A stretch of DNA of 64,000 bases from Bacteroidota bacterium (GTDB lineage: Bacteria > Bacteroidota > Bacteroidia > Chitinophagales > Saprospiraceae): positions 248,001-312,000 of the forward strand of contig WGNL01000018.1 in NCBI GenBank assembly GCA_016124585.1, written 5' to 3'. Numbering within the stretch: position 1 is the first letter of the stretch; each line of letters begins with the position of its first letter. The notes below the pieces were generated by a model, which worked only from the letters and a program-made list of their open reading frames with translations, did no database searches and was not told where the DNA came from. Below, in pieces: positions 29,540-38,192 of the stretch. The position numbers and the translations under genes were made by a program.

Positions 29540-29559
29540 CTTTTTTCAGTTTTTGTTCC

Positions 29560-30477
29560 ATGCAAAACTATCCCGCCAAACTTCTGCTTTTCGGTGAGCA
29601 TACCGTCAACCTCGGTTCGCAAGCGCTGGCCGTGCCGCTGCCTTTGTTTTCGGGGAAATGGACTTTTGTGGAGCACCTAAGTCCCAGTGAACTTGCGGCG
29701 AAGCAGATGCAATTGCCGCAATTGGCCGATTTCCTCGACCGCCTACAGCAGCAGGGTGAACTGCTCGCTGAACTTGATGTGGCAGCATTCCGACAGTCAC
29801 TCTACGAAGGGTTGGTTTTTGAGTCGAATATCCCAACTGGGTACGGGGCTGGGAGTTCGGGGGCGCTCGTGGCGGGGATACTTGGAAATTGGAAATTGGA
29901 AATTGGGAAATTGGGAGACAGGCCGCTTTCAGAACTGAAAAAGGCGCTGGCCCAGATGGAGGCATTTTTTCATGGCACGAGCAGCGGCACGGATCCGCTG
30001 GTTTGTTTTTTGCGAAAACCAGTGCTGCTTGGTGGCGTTGCTGGCGCAAAAATCGTGGAACTGCCAAGCCATTTTCCCACCCATCAAATCTTTCTGTTGG
30101 ATACTGGAATGCCGAGACAAGCCACGCCGTACATTTCATATTTTTTGGAGAAAATGCAGGACGAAGCTTTTGCTGCGTTTTGCAAACAAGCGTTTTTACC
30201 CTCCGTCGATGCTGCGATTAGGGCGTTTCTGGATGGTAATGGACAGTCGGTTTTTGAAGAAATACATCGCATTGGCGAATTTCAGCTTCGCAATTTGGAA
30301 CTGCTCATTCCGGAAAAATTTCGTCCCATCTGGCAGCAAGGCTTGGATGGCGATTTATTTAAGCTAAAAGTCTGCGGAGCGGGCGGCGGTGGGTTTTTGC
30401 TGGGTATTACCACAGACTTTGAAAGGACAAAGACTGTTTTAGCTACCCACCAACTTTTGCCTGTGATGAAAGTCTGA
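29560..30477 (+). CDS. GHMP kinase, mevalonate kinase-like
   Basis: 305 aa; AKLLLFGEHTV, NIPTGYGAGSSGALVAG, HGTSSGTDP, KVCGAGGGGFLLG. Confidence 0.9.
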   Translation: MQNYPAKLLLFGEHTVNLGSQALAVPLPLFSGKWTFVEHLSPSELAAKQMQLPQLADFLDRLQQQGELLAELDVAAFRQSLYEGLVFESNIPTGYGAGSSGALVAGILGNWKLEIGKLGDRPLSELKKALAQMEAFFHGTSSGTDPLVCFLRKPVLLGGVAGAKIVELPSHFPTHQIFLLDTGMPRQATPYISYFLEKMQDEAFAAFCKQAFLPSVDAAIRAFLDGNGQSVFEEIHRIGEFQLRNLELLIPEKFRPIWQQGLDGDLFKLKVCGAGGGGFLLGITTDFERTKTVLATHQLLPVMKV

Positions 30478-30521
30478 TGCTCATGATTTGTGGAAATGGT
30501 ATTTTCGCATCAAAAATATCC

Positions 30522-31040
30522 ATGAAAAAATTAGGCATCTGTGTACTAGCCTCCCTCCTTTTTTTCGCATGCCAGCCGGGACAAGACCCAACTCAGGTCA
30601 AAATGCGCAGTGAAATAAAAATGCTGGAATCGCAATTGATGAAAGTAAAAGATGTTACAAAAGACAAAGCCACTGCCCAGCAACTTATAGAAAAAACGAC
30701 TGAATATGCCAAGCAATATCCGCAGGACACGCTTACCCCAACTTTGCTGTTTCAGGCAGGTGATGTGGCCAAAGAAGTGAAGAATTATAGCAAGGCAATG
30801 GAGCTTTGGGAGCAGGTTTGGCGAGGTTACAAAACCCATCGAAGTGCATCGATGGCCTTGTTCTTGCAGGGTTTCACCTTTGACAGTGAGCTACACGACC
30901 CAACAATGGCGACTAAATACTACAAAAAATTCTTGACTACTTTCCCCCACGATTCAGTACTAGTGCCTCAAGTCAAGCAATTGCTCAGCGTCATCAACGT
31001 TAAACCTGAGGAATTGATAAAAAAATACGAGACCGAGTAA
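30522..31040 (+). CDS. TPR-like lipoprotein
   Basis: Start corrected to 30522: MKKLGICVLASLLFFAC lipobox; TPR-like helical repeats. Confidence 0.75.
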   Translation: MKKLGICVLASLLFFACQPGQDPTQVKMRSEIKMLESQLMKVKDVTKDKATAQQLIEKTTEYAKQYPQDTLTPTLLFQAGDVAKEVKNYSKAMELWEQVWRGYKTHRSASMALFLQGFTFDSELHDPTMATKYYKKFLTTFPHDSVLVPQVKQLLSVINVKPEELIKKYETE

Positions 31041-31139
31041 GTTAAAAAAATGTTGAAATACGGCAGGATAGCCTGTCTTTTGGGCATCTCAGTTGTTAAA
31101 CCTGTTAATTTGCACTTCCAAAATCAAATCCATTTTCAT

Positions 31140-32312
31140 ATGAAATCTGTACTTTCATTGTTTATAGCCATTACTGTGTCGCTACAATTAAGTGCGCAGG
31201 GTATTGAGTTCTTCCACGGCAGTTTCAAGGAAGCACTGGAGGAATCCCACAAATTGGGCAAGCCTATTTTCATGGATGCCTATGCAAAATGGTGTGGCCC
31301 ATGTAAGCATATGGCTGCCACCACCTTTAAGGATCAGTCTGTGGGAGAATATTTCAACCAAAATTTTATCAACCTTAAGGTTGATTGGGAGGAAAGCGAG
31401 GGTATTTCGCTGCGGAGCAAATATGCCGTTAGTGCCTTTCCAACCTTGTTTTTTATTGGAAGCGATGGGGAAGTTATTCAGAAAGTAGTAGGCGGACAAG
31501 ACGTGAAAGGCCTGCTCCGGCAAGGAGAAATGGCGCTTGGCAAGGTGGACTACAGCCGTGAATACGCCGCATTGTATGAAAAAGGCGACCGCAGTCCTGA
31601 ATTGATTTACAACTACGTAAAAGCGCTAAATAAATCCAACAAGTCTAGTCTAGGTATCTCCAATGAGTACCTACGCTCACAGGAGGACCTTTCCACAGAA
31701 TTCAACAAGAAATTCATTCTAGAGGCTGCCGTGGAGGCCGATTCCCGCATTTTCGATTTGTTGGTGAAAAATCAAAAAGAAATCGGCATGCAGGAAGGGT
31801 TGCAACCACTTCGTGACCGGATTGAATTGGCGTGTACGAACACCTTGAAAAAGGCCATTGAGTTCCAATCGCCAGAACTATTGGAAGAAGCAAAGGCCAA
31901 GATGAAGGCCAATTATGCCGAGAAATCGGACGAGTTTTCTGCCATGGCTGACTACGATTACCATAAAGCAGCGAAAGACCCAAAAAAATTTGGTAAGTCT
32001 TGCGCTGCATATGCCAAGAACGTGGCCAAAGATCCAAAAGGACTTGCCAAGCTAGCTACTGACATTGCCAACAGTTTCAATTCGGACAAAGATTGCATGA
32101 AGCTCGCCGAAAAATACGCCAAGGAAGCTGCTGAAAAAGGAAACGATTTCCATTTTTATACTTCTTACGCCGAGATTCTGCATGCCAACGGTAAGAAAAA
32201 GCAAGCCCTCGAAGCAGCTAACAAAGCCTTGGAAATGGTCAAAAAAGGAGAGACCATTGACAGCGGTGATGTACGCTCGGTGGAAGGCTTGATTAAAATA
32301 ATCGAAAGCTGA
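31140..32312 (+). CDS. Secreted thioredoxin-fold protein with C-terminal helical repeats
   Basis: Signal peptide ...LSAQ, IFMDAYAKWCGPCKHMAATTF; start corrected to 31140. Confidence 0.88.
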   Translation: MKSVLSLFIAITVSLQLSAQGIEFFHGSFKEALEESHKLGKPIFMDAYAKWCGPCKHMAATTFKDQSVGEYFNQNFINLKVDWEESEGISLRSKYAVSAFPTLFFIGSDGEVIQKVVGGQDVKGLLRQGEMALGKVDYSREYAALYEKGDRSPELIYNYVKALNKSNKSSLGISNEYLRSQEDLSTEFNKKFILEAAVEADSRIFDLLVKNQKEIGMQEGLQPLRDRIELACTNTLKKAIEFQSPELLEEAKAKMKANYAEKSDEFSAMADYDYHKAAKDPKKFGKSCAAYAKNVAKDPKGLAKLATDIANSFNSDKDCMKLAEKYAKEAAEKGNDFHFYTSYAEILHANGKKKQALEAANKALEMVKKGETIDSGDVRSVEGLIKIIES

Positions 32313-32387
32313 ACTGATGTTTGAATGCTGGTACGATATTTTAACAACCTAGTAATTCAACAATCTAGCAATCACAGTCATTTTACC

Positions 32388-33545
32388 ATGAAAAAATACC
32401 TGATTTTGCTCGCATTTGCGCTGTTTATTGGAAGCAACAGTTACGCACAGGGCATTGAGTTTACGCACGGTACTTGGAAAGAAATCAAGGCAAAAGCTGC
32501 CAAGGAAGATAAGCTTATTTTTATGGATGCCTACGCTGAATGGTGCGGGCCTTGCAAGAAAATGGCCCGTGACGTTTTTTCCCAAAAAGAAGTTGGGGAT
32601 TATTTCAACGCCCATTTTGTCAATGTGAAAATGGACATGGAAAAAGGTGAAGGCATTGGTCTTTCCAGTGATTTTGGCATCCAAGCTTACCCAACCTTGC
32701 TGTTCATCAATTCAGACGGTAAAGTGGTTCACCGAGCGGTTGGCTACCACACAACCGATCTGCTTATTGATCTGGCAGGTGCTGCTAAAGATCCCAACAG
32801 AAACGAAGGCTCTATCACGGCTCGTTATGACGCTGGTGACCGCTCGCCAGAGTTGCTTCGCAATCTTGCAACTGCCCGTTATGATGCAATGGACGGCACT
32901 TATGTGAGGGTTGCCGATGAATATTTGGCTACACAGGCGGATTGGAGTACGCCGGACAACCTTTCTTTCATAATGAAGATGACGGATGACCTCAATTCTA
33001 AAATGGCCGATTACTTACTGAACAATCGTCAATTGTTTGAGGATAAATTTGGCAAAGAAACCGTGATTGGCAAGGTGGACGAGCTGGTGCAAAATACCAT
33101 CTCACATGCCGAATCGGAGGCTGATTTGACAAAAGTAGAGGCACTTTATGCTAAAACTTATCCAGAGCGGGCTGAAGAAATGTCTGGCCAATTGAAGATG
33201 GGCTTTTATGCTCAACGGGAAGATTGGAAGAATTTTGCAAAAGTTGCTGACAAGCATTTCAAGAAATTCCCACCCGAAGATTGGACGGTGCTGAACGATA
33301 TAGCTTGGTTATACTATGATGCCGTAGATAGCAAAAAGGAACTGAAATGTGCGCTTGGGTGGGCCAAGCAGTCCGTTAAATTGGATAAGAACTACGCCAA
33401 TACTGATACGGTGGCATCACTGTATTACAAACTTGGGAAAAAAGGCAAGGCACTTAAATCTGCCAATGAAGCAATTGCTTTGGCTAAAGCCAGTGAAGAG
33501 GATTATTCTGAAACTGAGCTGCTCATCCAGAAGATAAAAGGCTAG
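32388..33545 (+). CDS. Secreted thioredoxin-fold protein (paralogue of preceding gene)
   Basis: Signal peptide ...SYAQ, IFMDAYAEWCGPCKKMARDVF; start corrected to 32388. Confidence 0.88.
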   Translation: MKKYLILLAFALFIGSNSYAQGIEFTHGTWKEIKAKAAKEDKLIFMDAYAEWCGPCKKMARDVFSQKEVGDYFNAHFVNVKMDMEKGEGIGLSSDFGIQAYPTLLFINSDGKVVHRAVGYHTTDLLIDLAGAAKDPNRNEGSITARYDAGDRSPELLRNLATARYDAMDGTYVRVADEYLATQADWSTPDNLSFIMKMTDDLNSKMADYLLNNRQLFEDKFGKETVIGKVDELVQNTISHAESEADLTKVEALYAKTYPERAEEMSGQLKMGFYAQREDWKNFAKVADKHFKKFPPEDWTVLNDIAWLYYDAVDSKKELKCALGWAKQSVKLDKNYANTDTVASLYYKLGKKGKALKSANEAIALAKASEEDYSETELLIQKIKG

Positions 33546-33587
33546 AGTTTACAGACACGTGTTGTGTAGGGGCTACACGGTCAAAAC

Positions 33588-33625
33588 AAAAGCGCAACCA
33601 CAGGCATTTCCGTGGTTGCGCTTTT
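33588..33625. terminator. Bidirectional intrinsic terminator
   Basis: AAAAGCGCAACCACaggcatttccGTGGTTGCGCTTTT between convergent genes. Confidence 0.85.
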
Positions 33626-33658
33626 TCGTTAGCAGTTTAGCAGTTGGCCGTCTCAAAC

Positions 33659-34180
33659 TTATTCAACACTCCCTTTCTGCTTTTCGTAGCGCTTGATGTA
33701 TTCTTCTACAATATCGCCTAAAATATCCTTCAGGTAAGCCTTCTCCATCCGGGCTATGACCTTTAGCTTGTTCAATTTAGCTTTGTCAAAGCTTACAGTT
33801 AGGCGGCGTGTGCCGGTCACTTGGTCTTCCTCCACATCACCCCGCTCTACAGTACGGCGGATGAGCATGTCGAGACCGCTGAGTGGTTTGCGGCGATGTG
33901 TTTGTTGGTGAAAAGGCTGTGCCTTGCTTCCAGCTGCGTTTGCCTCTTTTTCTTGAATTTGTTCTTCAAAGGACTCCTGCATGGCTTCTTGCAGCAAAGA
34001 ATCGAGATCGGTAGTGAAATTTTTGCGGGAAGGACTTTTGTTCACAGCGGGTTTGCCAACACCGGGCTTCATCTCGTCGGGGTTGGATCCCTCCAGGAAG
34101 GTAGTTCCCTGACCGCTCTCCTTGTTGTGGTCAATGGAAAAGAGGCTTTCAAGTCCGTCTGTGAATTTCTTTTTGCTCAA
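33659..34180 (-). CDS. Small protein downstream of ParA; disordered N-terminus, RHH-like C-terminus
   Basis: 173 aa; C-terminal TRRLTVSFDKAKLNKLKVIARMEKAYLKDILGDIVEEYIKRYEKQ resembles a ribbon-helix-helix/ParG-like fold. Confidence 0.65.
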   Translation of the reverse strand: MSKKKFTDGLESLFSIDHNKESGQGTTFLEGSNPDEMKPGVGKPAVNKSPSRKNFTTDLDSLLQEAMQESFEEQIQEKEANAAGSKAQPFHQQTHRRKPLSGLDMLIRRTVERGDVEEDQVTGTRRLTVSFDKAKLNKLKVIARMEKAYLKDILGDIVEEYIKRYEKQKGSVE

Positions 34181-34255
34181 AATACTGCATCAAATTAATG
34201 GTCGTTGGAATGGGAATTTGTTTTAAACACAAATTGCAACGAATGCCAATGACCG

Positions 34256-35017
34256 TTATTTTTCGTCTGCGTCTATCCTTGCCAAAATCTCAGTGCATAG
34301 GCTCATATAATCCTGTGCGCCAATACTGTTCCGGTTGTAGTTGAAAATATCAGTGCGCTGTGAAGGTGCCTCGGCCAGCGAAACGTTATCGCGGATGAGG
34401 GTTTCAAAGACTTTTTCACCAAAATATTTCTTGATGGTTTCCACCACATCCCGGTTCAAAATCTTACGGGAGTCATACATAGTGGCAATGACCCCGCCAA
34501 TTTCGAGGTTTTTGTTCAATCGAAACTTCACCTTGTCAATTACCTGCTTGATTTTCGCTAATCCCTGCAAGGCCAAAAACTGTGTTTGCAATGGAATATA
34601 CACATAGTCGCTTGCTCCAAGTGCGTTCAAGGTGAGCAGCCCAAGTGAGGGCGGGCAGTCAATGATGATGAAATCGTATTCATCCTTGATAGGCTCAAAA
34701 AGTTCCTTCAGAATGTATTCCCTGCCAGCTTCGTTGATGAGTTCCATCTCCGCACCGGAGAGGTCAAGGGTGGACATTACCACGTCAAAATTTTCCCGAA
34801 CTGAATATGGTTCCAACTCTGACTCACCACGGAGGGCCTCATAAATAGTGTTGGGTTGCCGGGGTATGCCTAAGGATAGGGATAGGTTAGCTTGAGGGTC
34901 AAGGTCAATAAGCAACACCTTTTTGCCCAATTCGACCAACCCAGCGCCAATATTAATGGTACTTGTAGTCTTTCCAACGCCACCTTTATGGTTTAATAGC
35001 GAGATGATTTTTCCCAT
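34256..35017 (-). CDS. parA: ParA/Soj family ATPase
   Basis: 253 aa; deviant Walker A HKGGVGKTTSTINIG, LLIDLDPQANLS, DFIIIDCPPSLGLLT. Confidence 0.93.
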   Translation of the reverse strand: MGKIISLLNHKGGVGKTTSTINIGAGLVELGKKVLLIDLDPQANLSLSLGIPRQPNTIYEALRGESELEPYSVRENFDVVMSTLDLSGAEMELINEAGREYILKELFEPIKDEYDFIIIDCPPSLGLLTLNALGASDYVYIPLQTQFLALQGLAKIKQVIDKVKFRLNKNLEIGGVIATMYDSRKILNRDVVETIKKYFGEKVFETLIRDNVSLAEAPSQRTDIFNYNRNSIGAQDYMSLCTEILARIDADEK

Positions 35018-35285
35018 ATTGCTCGTTTACCAGTTAGCTCCTCCTTTTTTGTTTTGTGAGTGGAGGTCGGGCAAAAATAGACAAATAATCCTAGCGGAGA
35101 ACCTGATTTTTCAACACTTGTTCTGCTCGACAAATATTTTTAGGCCAAAAACCGGACAAATCATTTTCGAAAGATTGTATTTCCGATTTTTACAAACCAA
35201 ACCCGAATTACATCGTTTTACTTTGTTCTGGTTCTGAGTTTTGATATTCGAACAAAGCGATTTTACCATAAAAATTAATTGCAAC

Positions 35286-35819
35286 ATGATGATTTCTAAA
35301 AAAATGGAAGCGGCCCTAAACCAACAAATCGAGTTTGAAGGTTATGCTTCGTTCCTCTACCTTAGCATGGCCACTTGGTGCGATAGCCAGGGTCTTAACG
35401 GTTGTGCCGAATTTCTCAAACGCCAATCGGAAGAAGAGCGGATGCACATGCTCAAGATTTTCGAGTACCTCTCCGACGTGGATGGCTTCGCCCTAACGCC
35501 GGGCATCAAAGAGCCACCTCGCCAGTTCGAAAAGGTACAGTCTCTTTTCAAGGAAGTGTACGAACATGAGCAAAAAGTGACGCAGAGCATCAACAAGCTC
35601 ATCACCCTTGCAAACAAGGAAGATGACTATGCCACACTGACTTTCCTGCAATGGTATGTCAATGAGCAGCGGGAGGAAGAGGCACTCATGCGTACGGTGC
35701 TCGACCGCATCCGTCTCATTGGCGATGGGCCACAAAGCCTTTATTTTATCGACAAAGAAATGGAAGCCCTCAATCAAGCTGCCATCGCTGCCGAGGGAGC
35801 TGGAGGTGAAGTCGCCTAA
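35286..35819 (+). CDS. Ferritin
   Basis: MISKKMEAALNQQIEFEGYASFLYLSMATWCDSQGLNG..., EEERMHMLKI, QWYVNEQREEE. Start corrected. Confidence 0.95.
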   Translation: MMISKKMEAALNQQIEFEGYASFLYLSMATWCDSQGLNGCAEFLKRQSEEERMHMLKIFEYLSDVDGFALTPGIKEPPRQFEKVQSLFKEVYEHEQKVTQSINKLITLANKEDDYATLTFLQWYVNEQREEEALMRTVLDRIRLIGDGPQSLYFIDKEMEALNQAAIAAEGAGGEVA

Positions 35820-35821
35820 AC

Positions 35822-36418
35822 ATGACCAACATCTGGGATTATTTTAAAAACTTTTTCCGGGAAGCGGAGCAGAGCTCTGCCTCCCGCCCAATTTTCAGGG
35901 AACAATTGGTGCGCAGTCCTGAAGAAAAAAAAGCTTTTGAAAACTGGGAGGGTAATTTGGCCAATCGGCGCATCATTGGATTTTTGGCGGAAGGGTATGC
36001 CACTTACCAGTCTTCACCAGCCGAAGTTGATAGAGCCTTGACCTTTCTAGATACCCCTTCCTCCAAAGGTTTTGCCATCCATTTTTCCCAAACGGACTAT
36101 TCCCTCCAAGATGCCCGCCACCTTCTTGACTTGCTCAAGCTAAAAGTGCAAACGCTCAACTACCGCTTACAACATTCTGATACCCGGACTTGGTCTGAAA
36201 AAGACTGGGCGCAAACCGTGGAACGCTACTACCTCAAGCCCCGCCAAACTTGGGCCGAAGGCCAAAAAATTGACCAGCGCTATGGCAATATCACCATTGA
36301 ATTGACGCTCCGTAACGATCAACCTTACTTGTTAACCTTCAGAGCTACAAGCTACTCCGACCGGCTTTATGCCGAGGCTGCCAATTTCTACGAATTGATG
36401 CAGGCAATTTTGAATTGA
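35822..36418 (+). CDS. Hypothetical protein
   Basis: 198 aa ORF immediately downstream of ferritin; no recognised family. Confidence 0.65.
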   Translation: MTNIWDYFKNFFREAEQSSASRPIFREQLVRSPEEKKAFENWEGNLANRRIIGFLAEGYATYQSSPAEVDRALTFLDTPSSKGFAIHFSQTDYSLQDARHLLDLLKLKVQTLNYRLQHSDTRTWSEKDWAQTVERYYLKPRQTWAEGQKIDQRYGNITIELTLRNDQPYLLTFRATSYSDRLYAEAANFYELMQAILN

Positions 36419-36462
36419 ATTTTTGGGAAAAACTCAAAATTTTAAACTCCCGTCCCACTGCC

Positions 36463-36470
36463 TATCTTTG
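36463..36470 (+). promoter_or_regulatory. Putative Bacteroidetes -7 element TATCTTTG
   Basis: Matches TANNTTTG, 39 nt upstream of the proposed lgt start at 36510. Confidence 0.4.
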
Positions 36471-36509
36471 CCCCAACCCGTTGCCGTATGGCAACCAAAA
36501 CAAGCCTTT

Positions 36510-37664
36510 ATGTACCCGGACCTTTCTTATCTTTTTCATGACATCTTCGGCACGCAGCCCGATAATTGGACTTCTGTCTTCAAAACATTCGGGGTCATGC
36601 TCGTAATTTCCATACTTGCCGCAGCCCTGTTTTTTTACCTTGAATTGAAGCGAAAGGCAGCGGAAGGTGTATACCAACCTACCGTGGTAAAAACCACTAT
36701 CGGTGAGCCAGCAACCATCTGGGATATTGCCTCCAATGCATTGTTCGGCTTTCTCATTGGCTTCAAGTTCGTGTACATCTTCCAAAACTTCCCAACGTTT
36801 CAGAAAGATGCCGCTGCCGTTCTGCTCTCCCTGAAAGGCAACTGGTTGGCTGGCATTGGACTAGCTGCTGTGTTCGGTGTACTCCGCTGGTGGGAGCGCA
36901 AAAAACAAGCACTGCCCAAGCCCCAAGAAGTTACTAGCAACTTGTATCCACATGACCGCATTGGTGACATGACCATCATTGCTGCCGTGACCGGCATACT
37001 TGGAGCCAAGATTTTTGCCATCTTGGAAGCTCCGGCTGGCTTTTTCAACGACCCTATCGGCATTTTCTTTTCTGGCAGCGGCCTTGCGATTTATGGGGGC
37101 CTAATTTGTGGTTACCTCGGTGTTACTTGGTACCTGCGTAAGCACAAAATCCCGTTCTGGCCTACGGCCGATGCCATTGCGCCAGCGCTTATCATCGCCT
37201 ACGGCGTGGGTCGTATCGGCTGCCAACTTGCTGGTGATGGTGATTGGGGGATTGATGCCGCCGCCCAACCCGACTGGTGGTTTCTGCCCGATTGGTTTTG
37301 GGCCTACGATTACCCACACAACGTCAACAAGGCGGGCATCGCAATCGAGGGTTGCCAATGGCTTCATTGCACACATTTAGCAAACCCTGTTTATCCAACA
37401 CCCCTTTACGAACTGATTGCTTCCCTTAGCATCGGTGCCTTCCTCTGGGCTATTCGCAAACGGGTGAAAATTCCAGGCATGTTATTTTTCATTTATCTGA
37501 TACTCAATGGGTTCGAGCGTTTTTGGATTGAAAAAATTAGGGTAAACGAAGTGTACCACATCGCTGGTTTTCAACCAACACAAGCTGAAATCATTTCAAC
37601 AATTTTCTTTTTGGTAGGCGTTGCAGGCGTTATTTGGCGAAAAAAGACCTACACCACTACCTAA
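36510..37664 (+). CDS. lgt: Prolipoprotein diacylglyceryl transferase
   Basis: AIYGGLICGYLGVTWYLRKHKIPFWPTADAIAPALIIAYGVGRIGCQLAGDGDWG, PTPLYE; start corrected. Confidence 0.92.
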   Translation: MYPDLSYLFHDIFGTQPDNWTSVFKTFGVMLVISILAAALFFYLELKRKAAEGVYQPTVVKTTIGEPATIWDIASNALFGFLIGFKFVYIFQNFPTFQKDAAAVLLSLKGNWLAGIGLAAVFGVLRWWERKKQALPKPQEVTSNLYPHDRIGDMTIIAAVTGILGAKIFAILEAPAGFFNDPIGIFFSGSGLAIYGGLICGYLGVTWYLRKHKIPFWPTADAIAPALIIAYGVGRIGCQLAGDGDWGIDAAAQPDWWFLPDWFWAYDYPHNVNKAGIAIEGCQWLHCTHLANPVYPTPLYELIASLSIGAFLWAIRKRVKIPGMLFFIYLILNGFERFWIEKIRVNEVYHIAGFQPTQAEIISTIFFLVGVAGVIWRKKTYTTT

Positions 37665-37752
37665 TTTTTCCTTCGGCAAATAGGGGAGTGGAATGAATTC
37701 AAGCATCATGTTTAGGCAATACTTCCACTATTAAAAAAACTCCTTTGTTTCG

Positions 37753-38187
37753 ATGAAAATCAACTTGCTAATTTCATTATTCACGGCACTGCTTTTTGCC
37801 GTTTCCATGCCTACCCTTTCGGCTGCTTCCAGTGTTACGAATGCTACCGCCCACCCTGTTTCGGCCACGCAAGCTGAAAGCAAAAACACTGTTTCAAAAC
37901 ACATTAAAAAACAAAAGCACCAAAGCAAACTGCGAAAATGGTGGGGAAAGCAAACGGCTAAATTTAATCGGTTGGTTCAACGAATCAGCCTCGGGTTCGT
38001 CGGGTTCATCGTCACATTGATAGGAGCCATGTTCATCGTGTTAGGGTTGGTGATTCCGGCGGTAGGCATCGTATTTTTGGTACTTGGCATCATCATCGCC
38101 TTTGTAGGCTTGCTGCTTTGGGTTTTGCTCAGCAAAATCGGGGTTCGGGTTTCGACGAGCAATGGGCGGGATCCTCGGGCGAATTGA
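37753..38187 (+). CDS. Small secreted/membrane protein of unknown function
   Basis: 144 aa, signal peptide, two hydrophobic Gly/Val/Ile-rich helices. Confidence 0.65.
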   Translation: MKINLLISLFTALLFAVSMPTLSAASSVTNATAHPVSATQAESKNTVSKHIKKQKHQSKLRKWWGKQTAKFNRLVQRISLGFVGFIVTLIGAMFIVLGLVIPAVGIVFLVLGIIIAFVGLLLWVLLSKIGVRVSTSNGRDPRAN

Positions 38188-38192
38188 TTAGC

